Source of the DNA: CAIXSE01 sp040769125
GTDB taxonomy: Bacteria; Actinomycetota; Thermoleophilia; UBA2241
NCBI GenBank assembly: GCA_040769125.1
Contig: JAXGLO010000001.1
Span: 744,001 to 808,000, forward strand
Direction of reading: 5' to 3'
DNA length: 64,000 nt
Position numbers and translations under genes: made by a program. The notes beneath the pieces were generated by a model. The model did no database searches. It was not told the DNA's origin and was given only the letters and a program-made list of their open reading frames with translations. Below, piece after piece: positions 45,447 through 53,592 of the stretch. Within the stretch, counting starts at the first letter, position 1, and each line of letters begins with the position of its first letter.

Positions 45447-45590
45447 AGGATTACTCTCAGCTGCTGGGAATCCGGTCAAAGGCCGGAGCTGCCCCGCAAC
45501 TGTAGGCGCAGACGATCACCGCATTGTGCCGCCGTCTCACGACGTGAAGGCACGGTCGGTAGTCCGAAGCGCAAGCCAGGTACCACGGCT
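45447..45590 (+). promoter_or_regulatory. Cobalamin (B12) riboswitch
   Basis: The conserved aptamer core is clear: GGGAATCCGGT near 45465, GCCCCGCAACTGT near 45490, then AGTCCGAAG at 45561-45569 and the B12 box GCAAGCCAGGTACC at 45571-45584. Binding of adenosylcobalamin should lower expression of the operon downstream. A short palindrome (CCGGAG-GTA-CTCCGG, 45659-45673) and the leader ORF that contains it form the likely expression platform. Confidence 0.95.
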
Positions 45591-45628
45591 GGGAGTGCAT
45601 CGCGAATAGACCTCGAGGGAGGGCTGCG

Positions 45629-45688
45629 GTGAGCTTGCGTACTCTTCGCATCGCGTCGCCGGAGGTACTCCGGGGCGCGGTTCTTTGA
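45629..45688 (+). CDS. Leader ORF, 19 aa, coupled to cbiA
   Basis: GTG 45629 lies 7 bp after GAGGGAGGG, the best ribosome binding site between the riboswitch and cbiA. The frame reads MSLRTLRIASPEVLRGAVL and ends at TGA 45686-45688, overlapping the TTG of cbiA (TTTGA). Its codons span the CCGGAGGTACTCCGG hairpin. The riboswitch may therefore control initiation at this ORF and so cbiA by coupling. Confidence 0.5.
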   Translation: MSLRTLRIASPEVLRGAVL

Positions 45689-47217
45689 TCCCCGGGCTGC
45701 ACGCCTCCATTAATGTGCCACGCGTGGTCGTGGCTGCGCCACGGAGTGGCGAGGGAAAGACCACCGTCGCGCTTGGGCTGATGGCTGCCCTTCGCCAGCG
45801 AGGGCTGGCCGTGAAGGGGTTCAAGGTGGGCCCGGATTACCTTGATACCGGCTATCAGCGGTTCGCTGCTGGGGCGCCGGGGCGGAATCTCGATCTCTTC
45901 ATGATGGGGGAGACTGCCGTCCTTCGCGCGCTCGAGGGTGACGACGACGTGGCGGTGATCGAGGGCGTCATGGGGCTTTTCGACGGGCACCACGACGTGA
46001 CGCTGAAGACCAGCACCGCCGACGTGGCGAAGCATGTGGGCGCGCCGGTCATCCTTGTGACGGACGCGTCGCGCATGGCGGCCAGCGCGGGGGCGCTGGC
46101 GCTCGGCTTCCGGACATTCGACAGCGAGATCCGCCTCGCCGGGGTCATTCTGAACCGCTGGCGCCCGGGTCGGAAGAAGGCGCCCGTGGAGGCCGCTCTT
46201 GCCCGGGCGGGCGTCGAGACGCTCGGCTACATCCCTGCCGCCGATGATGTCGCGCTGCCGTCGCGCCACCTGGGGCTCGTCGTCGCCGACGAAGTGGCCG
46301 ACCAGACGGCGGCGACGATGGCGCTGCTCGGCGAGTTCGTGGAGCAGCACGTCGATGTCGATCGCGTGCTCGCCATTGCGGGAGAGGCGCCGGATCTCGG
46401 GGTTCTGGATCTTGGGACGCAGGGTGCGAAGGCGCCGGGCTCGAAGGGGCCGGCGCCCGGGGCGCATGCGGACGGGACGAATTCAGACGGCGCGCATCCT
46501 GATTGGTCGCATACCGACGAGGTGTACTCCGGCGGTACGTACCCCGACGGTGTGTCCCCCGACGGGAAGTATCGCGGCCTGCGGATCGCCGTCGCCTGGG
46601 ACGCGGCCTTCGCCTTCTACTACGCGGACAACCTCGATCTGCTGCGGGCGAAGGGCGTGGAGGTCGTGCCGTTCAGCCCGCTGAGCGCCGCCGAGCTGCC
46701 CGTCTGCGACGGGCTCTACCTCGGCGGCGGCTACCCCGAGCTGCACGCGCAGGCGCTCTCGATGAACGAGGCCCTGCGGAGCAACCTCACGGCGGCCATC
46801 GCCGCGCAACTGCCGACGTACGCCGAGTGTGGCGGCCTCGTCTACTTGTGCGAGTCGCTCACCGATCTGGATGGCCGGACGTGGCCGCTCGTCGGTGCGC
46901 TCCCCGCCGCCGCCACGATGCACAGTCGCCTCCAGGCGCTGGGCTACCGCGAGGCGCGCCTCCACGGCGATTCGCTCCTCGGTCCGGCCGGCGCCGTCGT
47001 GCGCGGCCATGAGTTCCACTACGCCTCCTGCGATCTCACGCCGGCCGCCAGCCCTGCGTACTGGGTGGACGGATCGCCGGAGGGCTACGCCGCCGGCGAC
47101 CTCTTTGCCTCATTCATCCATCTGCATTTCGCGGGTGTTCCAGCCGCTCTCGATCACTGGCTTGAGCGCTGCCTGGCGTACGCCCGCGAACGATGCCCCG
47201 GAGGTTCAGTGCTTTGA
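45685..47217 (+). CDS. cbiA: Cobyrinate a,c-diamide synthase
   Basis: A 510-aa glutamine-dependent amidotransferase. The start is taken at TTG 45685, overlapping the leader ORF; GTG 45715 is the alternative. The DTBS-like ATPase domain has APRSGEGKTTVALGL and FKVGPDYLDTGY. The class I glutaminase domain has the nucleophile Cys in YAECGGLVYL. Between them (about 250-300) lies a Gly/Asp-rich linker made of seven pentapeptides such as TYPDG and VSPDG, encoded by degenerate 15-bp repeats. It amidates the a and c side chains of cob(II)yrinate. It is the first gene of the operon under the B12 riboswitch. Confidence 0.93.
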   Translation: MIPGLHASINVPRVVVAAPRSGEGKTTVALGLMAALRQRGLAVKGFKVGPDYLDTGYQRFAAGAPGRNLDLFMMGETAVLRALEGDDDVAVIEGVMGLFDGHHDVTLKTSTADVAKHVGAPVILVTDASRMAASAGALALGFRTFDSEIRLAGVILNRWRPGRKKAPVEAALARAGVETLGYIPAADDVALPSRHLGLVVADEVADQTAATMALLGEFVEQHVDVDRVLAIAGEAPDLGVLDLGTQGAKAPGSKGPAPGAHADGTNSDGAHPDWSHTDEVYSGGTYPDGVSPDGKYRGLRIAVAWDAAFAFYYADNLDLLRAKGVEVVPFSPLSAAELPVCDGLYLGGGYPELHAQALSMNEALRSNLTAAIAAQLPTYAECGGLVYLCESLTDLDGRTWPLVGALPAAATMHSRLQALGYREARLHGDSLLGPAGAVVRGHEFHYASCDLTPAASPAYWVDGSPEGYAAGDLFASFIHLHFAGVPAALDHWLERCLAYARERCPGGSVL

Positions 47218-47585
47218 GCAGCGCCCTCATCATTCTCGGTCACGGGAGTCGCAACCCCGCCGCCGCCGAGCAGTTCATGGGTCTCATCGACCAGCTCAGC
47301 GCTCGCCAGAGCGACCCCGTCTACCCTGCGTTCATGGAGCTGGCCACCCCGTCGCTGGCGGATGCCGTCGCCGAAGCCGTAGACGCGGGCGCTTGTGAAG
47401 TGACGGTGCAACCCTGCTTTCTCTTCGACGGCATCCACATCCGTCGTGACATCCCGGAGATGCTCGCCCAGTTCGCCGCGCGGCACCCCGATGTGACCTT
47501 CCGCTACGGGCGGCCATTGGGTCCCGATACGCGCGTGGCCGACATTCTCCTCGAGCGCGCCGGGGAGGCGACATGTCTGGCCTAA
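47214..47585 (+). CDS. cbiX: Short sirohydrochlorin cobaltochelatase
   Basis: A 123-aa single-domain CbiX(S)-type chelatase. I prefer TTG 47214, which overlaps the cbiA stop (TTTGA) and has GGAGG upstream; an ATG at 47193 is in frame. The active-site His is in ILGHGSR, and a second His is in FLFDGIHIRRDI. The short form acts as a dimer and inserts cobalt into sirohydrochlorin, the entry to the anaerobic cobalamin path. The last bases overlap cbiC by 13 bp. Confidence 0.92.
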   Translation: MSSALIILGHGSRNPAAAEQFMGLIDQLSARQSDPVYPAFMELATPSLADAVAEAVDAGACEVTVQPCFLFDGIHIRRDIPEMLAQFAARHPDVTFRYGRPLGPDTRVADILLERAGEATCLA

Positions 47586-48199
47586 GCCCCCACGAGATCG
47601 AGGCGCGCAGCATGGAGATCATCGACGGCCTGCTGCCGGCCATCTCATGGTCCGCCGGCGAACGAGCCGTGGTGAAGCGGCTTGTGCATACCTCGGGAGA
47701 TCCTTCGCTGGCCGACGAGGTCCGGTTCAGCGCCGGGGCGGTCGAGGCCGGCGTAGAGGCGCTGCGCGCCGGGTCGATTGTCTTCACCGACACACACATG
47801 GTGCGCATCGGTGTGAACGGCGATCGCGTGCGCGCGCTCGGCGGCGACGTCGAGTGCCTCATCTCGGACGAGCTGATCGTCGCGCGCTCGGCGGCGGCCG
47901 GCAAGACCCGCGCCGCGTGCGCCATGCGGGCCTTCGGGCCGCGGCTCGACGGTGCGGTCGTCGCTCTCGGCAACGCGCCTACGGCCTTGCGCGAGGTGCT
48001 GGCGCTCGCCTCCGAGGGTGTGGCGCGCCCCGCGCTCGTGATCGGGATGCCGGTGGGGTTTGTGGACGCGGCCGAGTCCAAAGAGGCGCTCATCGCCTCC
48101 GCACTCACATTTATTACTGTCCAGGGAACCCGCGGCGGCAGCCCGCTTGCCGCGGCTACGGTCAACGCGCTGTTACGTGTGCTCGAGGCTGGCGTTTGA
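47573..48199 (+). CDS. cbiC: Cobalt-precorrin-8 methylmutase
   Basis: A 208-aa CbiC/CobH enzyme, start ATG 47573. It has the catalytic His in LVHTSGD (about 38-44), FTDTHMVRIGV, and the typical end VGFVDAAESKEAL and GTRGGSPLAAATVNALL. It moves a methyl group from C-11 to C-12 to form cobyrinate. The size is standard. It overlaps cbiX upstream and cbiD downstream (TTTGA), so the three are coupled. Confidence 0.95.
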   Translation: MSGLSPHEIEARSMEIIDGLLPAISWSAGERAVVKRLVHTSGDPSLADEVRFSAGAVEAGVEALRAGSIVFTDTHMVRIGVNGDRVRALGGDVECLISDELIVARSAAAGKTRAACAMRAFGPRLDGAVVALGNAPTALREVLALASEGVARPALVIGMPVGFVDAAESKEALIASALTFITVQGTRGGSPLAAATVNALLRVLEAGV

Positions 48200-49956
48200 C
48201 CGACGTGACGCGAGAGCTTCGGACAGGTCTTACGTCGGGGACCTGTGCCGCCGCCGCGGCGAAAGCCGCGGCGGCGGCTCTCGCGGACACTTTCCTCGAG
48301 GAAGTCACTGTATTCCTGCCCGGCGGCGAGCCGGTCACGCTCGCCGTCGCTGAGGTAGAGCGGCTCGGCGAGGGCCGCGCCCGCGCCTCCGTCGTCAAGG
48401 ACGCGGGCGACGATCCGGATATCACCAACGGCATGACCGTCGTCGCCGAGGTTGAGCGACGAGATGATGCCGACGACGGCGATCTGGTGTGCTTTGCGGC
48501 GGGGCCGGGCGTAGGGACCGTCACCTTGGCGGGGCTACAGCTCGCGCCCGGCGAGCCGGCTATTAATCCAGTCCCGCGAGCCATGATCGCCGCCGCCGTC
48601 GCCGAGGTCCTGCCGGACGTGCGCGTCTGCGTGACGGTGAGCATCCCCGGCGGGGAGGAGATTGCGCGCCGCACCTTCAATCCCCGCCTCGGCGTCGAGG
48701 GCGGGCTCTCGGTGCTCGGTACGTCGGGGCGTGTTGTTCCGAAGTCGGAGGATGCCTGGCTGCGCTCGCTGCTGCCGCAGGTGCAGATCGCGCTGGCCGA
48801 CGGCCGCCACACCGTCTATCTTGCGCCCGGGCGTTTCGGTGAGGTGGCGGCGCGCACCCATTTCGCCGCCGCCGAGACGGCCGTCGTGCAGTGCTCCAAC
48901 TTCGTCGGTGATCTGCTCGATCACTGCGTGGAGTCCGGCGTCGACGAGGTGGTGCTGATCGGCCACGCAGGGAAGCTCGTCAAGGTTGCCGCCGGGCTGT
49001 GGAACACTCACAGCCGCTACGGGGACGCGCGGTTGGAGACGGTGGCGGCGCTGGCGGCCGCCGCAGGGGCGCCGCCGCCGCTTGTCGTTCGCCTGCTCGA
49101 CCTGCCGACCGCCGAGGCTGCCGTGGCCGTGCTCGCCGAGACCGGCTTCGATGCGGTGTGGGACGATGTCGCCGATCGCGTTGTGATGCGCGCCGCGGAG
49201 CGCGCCGCACGCGGCGCGGCCGGCGGCGCGCCGCCGCGCTTCGCCTGCGCGATCGTGGGCTACGACGGCGCGGTGCTCGGCCGCTCGAGCACGCTGCGCG
49301 CGGCGGCCAGCGAGACGCCGCTCGCCCCGGCTCTGTCGCTCACCGTGGTTGGCACCGGCCCGGGCGCGCAGGAGTGGATCACGCCGGCCGCCTGGCGCCT
49401 GGTCAGGCGCGCCGAGGTCGTGGCCGGCGGCCGCCGGCAGCTGGAAGCCTTCGCCCCCGAGGGGGCGCAGCAGATCATCATCGGCGCCAGGATGGAAGAG
49501 CTGGCGGCGGCGCTGAGCGCCTGCGCCGGCCGCCGCATCGTCGTGCTGGCCAGCGGCGACCCGGGCTTCTTCGGTATCTCCGCAACTCTGCGCCGCCTGC
49601 TGCCCGACGCGCACATCGTGGTGCTGCCCGGCATCAGCTCGATCCAGCTCGCCGCCGCCCGTCTCGGCCGGCCGTGGCACGACATGAGGCTGGTGAGCGC
49701 GCACGGTTCGGATGTGAAGCCGGTGGTCGACGCCGTCGCGTCATCCCCTCGCGTGCTTGCCCTCTGCGACGCGCGGCACACGCCGCAGGCGCTGGCCGCG
49801 GAAGTCGTGGCGGCTGGGTTCGCCGCCGAGCTGACTGTGCTCGAGCGTCTCGGTGAGCCGGATGAACGCATCACCAGCGCCGCCGCGGCCGAGATCGCAA
49901 CCGGCGAGTTCGACGGCCTCTCGATCGTCTTCATTGAAAGAGAGGAGATCGCGTGA
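48196..49956 (+). CDS. cbiD: CbiD-CbiE fusion (C1- and C5-methyltransferases)
   Basis: One 586-aa frame from TTG 48196 joins two enzymes. Residues 1 to about 370 are CbiD (RTGLTSGTCAAAAAKA at the start, GHAGKLVKVAAGLWNTHSRY with the family's conserved segment), which methylates C-1 of cobalt-precorrin-5A. From about 380 (LSLTVVGTGPGAQEWITPAA) to the end is CbiE, a SAM-dependent methylase for C-5 in precorrin-7. The fusion brings successive steps into one protein. GTG 48205 is a possible alternative start. cbiT follows with a 4-bp overlap. CbiD and CbiE occur as separate genes in most genomes. Confidence 0.9.
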   Translation: MTDVTRELRTGLTSGTCAAAAAKAAAAALADTFLEEVTVFLPGGEPVTLAVAEVERLGEGRARASVVKDAGDDPDITNGMTVVAEVERRDDADDGDLVCFAAGPGVGTVTLAGLQLAPGEPAINPVPRAMIAAAVAEVLPDVRVCVTVSIPGGEEIARRTFNPRLGVEGGLSVLGTSGRVVPKSEDAWLRSLLPQVQIALADGRHTVYLAPGRFGEVAARTHFAAAETAVVQCSNFVGDLLDHCVESGVDEVVLIGHAGKLVKVAAGLWNTHSRYGDARLETVAALAAAAGAPPPLVVRLLDLPTAEAAVAVLAETGFDAVWDDVADRVVMRAAERAARGAAGGAPPRFACAIVGYDGAVLGRSSTLRAAASETPLAPALSLTVVGTGPGAQEWITPAAWRLVRRAEVVAGGRRQLEAFAPEGAQQIIIGARMEELAAALSACAGRRIVVLASGDPGFFGISATLRRLLPDAHIVVLPGISSIQLAAARLGRPWHDMRLVSAHGSDVKPVVDAVASSPRVLALCDARHTPQALAAEVVAAGFAAELTVLERLGEPDERITSAAAAEIATGEFDGLSIVFIEREEIA

Positions 49957-50621
49957 CGCATCCGGATGCATTGACCGGCTGCGCCGATGTCGTCGCGCCG
50001 GGGCTGCCTGACGAGCTCTTCGTGCGGGGCGACGCGCCCATGACCAAAGCGGAGGTGCGCGCCGTGACGATGGCGGCGGCGCGCCTGCGCTCCGGCGACC
50101 GCGTGCTCGACGTCGGCGCCGGCACCGGCAGCCTCTCCATCGAGGCGGCGCTGCTTTGCCCCGAAGGCGAGGTCGTCGCGCTCGAGCGTAACCCCGCCGC
50201 CTTGACCGTGCTGCGCCAGAACGTGGAGCGGTTCGGGCTCGACAACGTCGTGGTCGTCTCCGGCGAAGCGCCTGCGGCGTTCGCCGGCCTCGCTCCGTTC
50301 GATCGCGTGCTGCTCGGCGGCAGCGGCGGCAAGCTGTCGGCGATTCTCGAGGCGCTGCCGGAGCTGCTGCACCCCGGCGGTCGCGTCGTGGCCAATACGG
50401 CCTGCCTCGAGAGCACGGCGAAGGTGGCGGCGGCGCTTCGCCGGCCGCCCTGGTCCGCGTTCACATGCTCTCAGGTGAGCGTGGCTCGCGGAGTTCCCGC
50501 GGGGCAGCTTCTGCGCTTCGAGGCGCTCAATCCGGTCTGGGTGATGTCGGCTGTTGTCGGATGTACGCAGGTCGGAGGTACGCAGGTCGGAGGTACGCAG
50601 GTCGGAGGTGCGCCGTCATGA
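49953..50621 (+). CDS. cbiT: Cobalt-precorrin-6B/7 methyltransferase CbiT
   Basis: A 222-aa Rossmann methyltransferase starting at GTG 49953. It has the APMTKAEVRAVTMAAARL entry motif, the SAM site VLDVGAGTGSLSIEAAL and GGSGGKLSAILEAL. It methylates C-15 and decarboxylates the C-12 side chain, together with CbiE. The last 20 residues consist of GGTQV repeats from three perfect 15-bp units (50563-50607), each carrying a GGAGG that may help the ribosome load at cbiL. The core is of normal length (about 200 aa). Confidence 0.93.
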   Translation: MTHPDALTGCADVVAPGLPDELFVRGDAPMTKAEVRAVTMAAARLRSGDRVLDVGAGTGSLSIEAALLCPEGEVVALERNPAALTVLRQNVERFGLDNVVVVSGEAPAAFAGLAPFDRVLLGGSGGKLSAILEALPELLHPGGRVVANTACLESTAKVAAALRRPPWSAFTCSQVSVARGVPAGQLLRFEALNPVWVMSAVVGCTQVGGTQVGGTQVGGAPS

Positions 50622-51319
50622 AGCCTGCCATCTACGGTGTCGGCGTGGGCCCTGGGGATCCGCGTCTGCTGACCCTTCAGGCGATCGAGGTGCTGCAGAG
50701 CTGCCGCGTGGTCATGGCGCCGGCGCCGCGACGCGGCGCCGAGAGCCTGGCGCTCAAGATCGCCGCGACCCACCTCGGCGAAGACTGCCACGTCGTGACC
50801 GCGCATCTCCCCATGAGTGAGGATCGTGCCACGGTCGAGCCCTTCTGGGAGGCGGCGGCGAAGACGTTGCTGCACGCCGCTGAGGAGGAGCCGCCCGTCG
50901 CCTTCATCACGCTCGGTGACGCCCTGTTCTACAGCACATGGAGCTACTTGCTGGCCGCAGTGCGCCGGCTGTCGCCCGACACGGCTGTAGAGACCGTTCC
51001 CGGCGTTACGGCCATGGCGGCCTGTGCGTCCGTCCTCGGCTGGCCGCTGGCGGAGGGGCGTGACCCGCTCCTGGTGTGGCCCGACGCGCCGCCGGCCGAC
51101 CCGGGCGCCATCCTCGATCTCGCTCCCAACGTGGTGTTCATGAAGGCCGGCCGGCATCTCTCGGCGCTGGCCGACCTGGCCGACCGCCCGGGGGTCGAGG
51201 CTGTCGCGATACGCCGGGCGTCGCAATCGAGCGCGGAGACGACGACCGATCTGCGGTCCTGGGTCGGCAGCAAGGAGTACTTCACGACTGTGCTGGTTCA
51301 TCGGGAGGAGAACACATGA
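50618..51319 (+). CDS. cbiL: Precorrin-2/cobalt-factor II C20-methyltransferase
   Basis: A 233-aa tetrapyrrole methylase, ATG 50618 overlapping the cbiT stop, with GGAGG just upstream. Family landmarks are IYGVGVGPGDPRLLTLQAIE, PAPRRGAESLALKIA, FITLGDALFYSTWSYL and VETVPGVTAMAACAS. It adds the C-20 methyl that is later lost with ring contraction. Length is normal. It is coupled to cbiF by a 4-bp ATGA overlap. Confidence 0.95.
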   Translation: MKPAIYGVGVGPGDPRLLTLQAIEVLQSCRVVMAPAPRRGAESLALKIAATHLGEDCHVVTAHLPMSEDRATVEPFWEAAAKTLLHAAEEEPPVAFITLGDALFYSTWSYLLAAVRRLSPDTAVETVPGVTAMAACASVLGWPLAEGRDPLLVWPDAPPADPGAILDLAPNVVFMKAGRHLSALADLADRPGVEAVAIRRASQSSAETTTDLRSWVGSKEYFTTVLVHREENT

Positions 51320-52068
51320 TCTGGTTCGTCGGCGCCGGGCCCGGTGACCCCGAGCTCATCACCGTCAAGGGTCGCCGTCTTCTCGAGGAGGCCGACCTCG
51401 TGCTCTACGCTGGCTCGCTCGTGCCGACCGCGCTGCTGAGCTGGACGCGCGACGACTGCGAGTGCTACGACAGCGCGCCGCTGGCTCTCGGCGATCAGAT
51501 CGATCTCATGGCCGCGGCTCACGCCATCGGCAAGAAGGTCGTGCGCCTGCACACCGGCGACCCGAGTCTCTATGGCGCCATCGGCGAGCAGATGCGCGCC
51601 CTCGACGCGCTCGGCATCGAGTATGCCGTGGTACCGGGCGTGAGCTCCTTCGTCGCTGCGGCCGCGGTGCTGCCCGCCCAGCTGACGCTGCCCGGTGTCT
51701 CGCAGACCGTGATCATCACGCGTCAACCGGGCCGTACACCGGTCCCCGAGGGGCAGGATGTCGCCTCTCTGGCGGAACATCGCGCGACGATGGCCCTCTT
51801 TCTCTCCGCCGGCGACCTGGAGGGGACGACGGCGGCGCTGCGCGAGCACTACCCGCCGGAGACCGCGGCGGCGATCGTGCAGCGCGCGTCATGGCCGGAG
51901 CAGGTCGTGCTGCGCGGCTCGCTGGCGACGATCGCCGCGCAGGCGGCGGAGGCCGGCGTCACGCGCACGGCCATGCTGCTCGTCGGGGATGTCTTGCACA
52001 ACGAGGGCGAGCCCTCGCTGCTCTACGATCGCGGTTTCACGCACGGGTATCGCAAGGGCGGCGCGTGA
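51316..52068 (+). CDS. cbiF: Precorrin-4 C11-methyltransferase
   Basis: A 250-aa enzyme with the SAM-site motif WFVGAGPGDPELITVKGRRL, LVLYAGSLVP, RLHTGDPSLYGAIGEQ, VVPGVSSFVAAAAVL and the conserved ITRQPGRTPVP. It methylates C-11 of cobalt-precorrin-4. The start is at ATG 51316 after a GGAGG site and overlaps cbiL. A 13-bp gap separates it from cbiG. All family positions I can check are present. Confidence 0.96.
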   Translation: MIWFVGAGPGDPELITVKGRRLLEEADLVLYAGSLVPTALLSWTRDDCECYDSAPLALGDQIDLMAAAHAIGKKVVRLHTGDPSLYGAIGEQMRALDALGIEYAVVPGVSSFVAAAAVLPAQLTLPGVSQTVIITRQPGRTPVPEGQDVASLAEHRATMALFLSAGDLEGTTAALREHYPPETAAAIVQRASWPEQVVLRGSLATIAAQAAEAGVTRTAMLLVGDVLHNEGEPSLLYDRGFTHGYRKGGA

Positions 52069-52081
52069 GGGGAGAGCCGGC

Positions 52082-52915
52082 GTGATCGACTTCTCGCGAA
52101 GCGGTCCGATCGCGATCGTCGTCGCCTCTCCCGAGGGGGCGTGGCTCGGCCTCGCGCTTCGCGAGCGCTTCGCCGATCCGCGGCGAGTGACCCTGTGGGC
52201 GGCGAGGCCGTACTTCATCGGCCTGCACCTGTATGAGCGCAGCCTGCGCGACTTCGTAGGCGGCATCTGGGCCGATCACGCGGCGATCATTGGCGTCATG
52301 GCGAGTGGCATCGTGGTCCGGGCTATTGCGCCGCACGTGAGTAGCAAGTACAGCGATCCGGCAGTGGTCGTCGTCGACGATGCCGGGCGCTACGTGATCT
52401 CCTTGCTCTCGGGGCACGAGGGCGGAGCCAACACGCTGGCCGAACAGATCGCTGCGGAGACGCGCGGCTTGGCGATCGTGACGACCGGCAGCGAGGCGCA
52501 ACGGCGGCTTGTGGTGGGCGTCGGAGCACGCAAGGGCGTGACCGAGGAGCAGGTGCTGGCGGCGCTGGACCAGGCGTTGGCGGAGGCCGGCAAGGAGCGC
52601 ACGGACGTGCGCGCCCTGGCCACCATCGACATGAAGAAGGACGAAGCGGGCATCCTCGCCGCCGCTCAGCGGCTCGGCGTGCCCGTGCAGATCATCGACC
52701 GGGAGCGCATTCGCACGCTGCAGGGCGTGCTGCGTAAACGGAGTTTCGCTGAAGAGATTACGGGAGTGGCTGCGGTATGCGAACCAGCGGCGATGCTGGC
52801 CGGTTGCCAGACACGACTCCTCGCGGCACGCACGGTGCGGGACGGGGTGACGGTGGCACTGGCCCAGGACATCTGTGGCTTGTCGGCCTGGGGCCGGGCG
52901 GACGAGAGCACATGA
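52082..52915 (+). CDS. cbiG: Cobalt-precorrin-5A hydrolase CbiG
   Basis: A 277-aa protein starting at GTG 52082 after GAGGGGAGAG. The N-terminal domain contains MASGIVVRAIAPHVSSKYSD and VISLLSGHEGGANTLAEQI, which is the conserved CbiG signature; a linker leads to the C-terminal domain (VVGVGARKGVTEEQVLAALD, then LATIDMKKDEAGILAAAQRL). It opens the lactone ring and releases acetaldehyde. It is somewhat shorter than many CbiG proteins (about 340 aa). Its last ~46 codons overlap the start of cbiH in another frame. Confidence 0.93.
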   Translation: MIDFSRSGPIAIVVASPEGAWLGLALRERFADPRRVTLWAARPYFIGLHLYERSLRDFVGGIWADHAAIIGVMASGIVVRAIAPHVSSKYSDPAVVVVDDAGRYVISLLSGHEGGANTLAEQIAAETRGLAIVTTGSEAQRRLVVGVGARKGVTEEQVLAALDQALAEAGKERTDVRALATIDMKKDEAGILAAAQRLGVPVQIIDRERIRTLQGVLRKRSFAEEITGVAAVCEPAAMLAGCQTRLLAARTVRDGVTVALAQDICGLSAWGRADEST

Positions 52916-53592
52916 CGACGGCGGCGGCGACGGCGCTGACCGCCGCCGACGTGATCGTCGGTTATCGACCGTACGTGGACCTGGTCGCCGACCTCGCGAC
53001 GGGCAAGCGCACGGTCGTGAGCGGTATGCGCCAAGAGGCCGCGCGCGCCGAGGCGGCGGTGGCGGAGGCGACCGCCGGCGCCCGCGTGGCCGTTGTCAGC
53101 ACCGGCGACGCCGGCGTGTACGGCATGGCAGGGCTCGTGCTCGAGCTGCTGCCGGAGGGATCGATGGTGACCGTCGAGATCGTGCCCGGGGTGACGGCGG
53201 CCAGCGCCGCCGCCGCGTGCCTGGGGGCGCCGCTCATGAACGACTTCGCTGTGGTGAGCCTGAGCGATCTGCTCACCCCGATCGAGGTGATCGAGCGGCG
53301 GCTCACGGCCGCCGCCGACGGCGACTTCGTCGTGGCGCTCTACAACCCGCGCAGCACGAAGCGGCACGAGCCGCTGCGGCAGGCGTTGAGTATCCTGCGC
53401 GCGCGGCGTGACGCGGCCACCCCTGTGGGCCTCGTTCGTCACGCGCTGCGTGACGGCCAGGAGGTGCGCGTGACGACGCTCGCCGAGCTGCGCGAGGGGG
53501 ACGTCGACATGATGAGCATCCTCATCGTCGGCAACAGCGCGACGTGTGTGCGCGACGGCCGCATGGTGACGGCGCGAGGGTACCGGACGTGA
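52777..53592 (+). CDS. cbiH: Precorrin-3B/cobalt-factor III C17-methyltransferase
   Basis: A 271-aa methylase in the longest frame, from ATG 52777, overlapping cbiG by 139 bp. The conserved body begins near residue 33 (LWLVGLGPGGREHMT), so the first ~30 residues are extra, and a later start without good ribosome binding site cannot be excluded. Landmarks: ADVIVGYRPYVDLV, VVSTGDAGVYGMAG, IVPGVTAASAAAA, NDFAVVSLSDLLTPIEVIE and the ALYNPRSTKR loop. It methylates C-17 and drives ring contraction. Confidence 0.9.
   Translation: MRTSGDAGRLPDTTPRGTHGAGRGDGGTGPGHLWLVGLGPGGREHMTTAAATALTAADVIVGYRPYVDLVADLATGKRTVVSGMRQEAARAEAAVAEATAGARVAVVSTGDAGVYGMAGLVLELLPEGSMVTVEIVPGVTAASAAAACLGAPLMNDFAVVSLSDLLTPIEVIERRLTAAADGDFVVALYNPRSTKRHEPLRQALSILRARRDAATPVGLVRHALRDGQEVRVTTLAELREGDVDMMSILIVGNSATCVRDGRMVTARGYRT

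Noticed and set aside
45457..46467. 336-aa minus-strand ORF over the riboswitch and cbiA
   Set aside because: It crosses the conserved riboswitch on the wrong strand; composition is that of a shadow frame.
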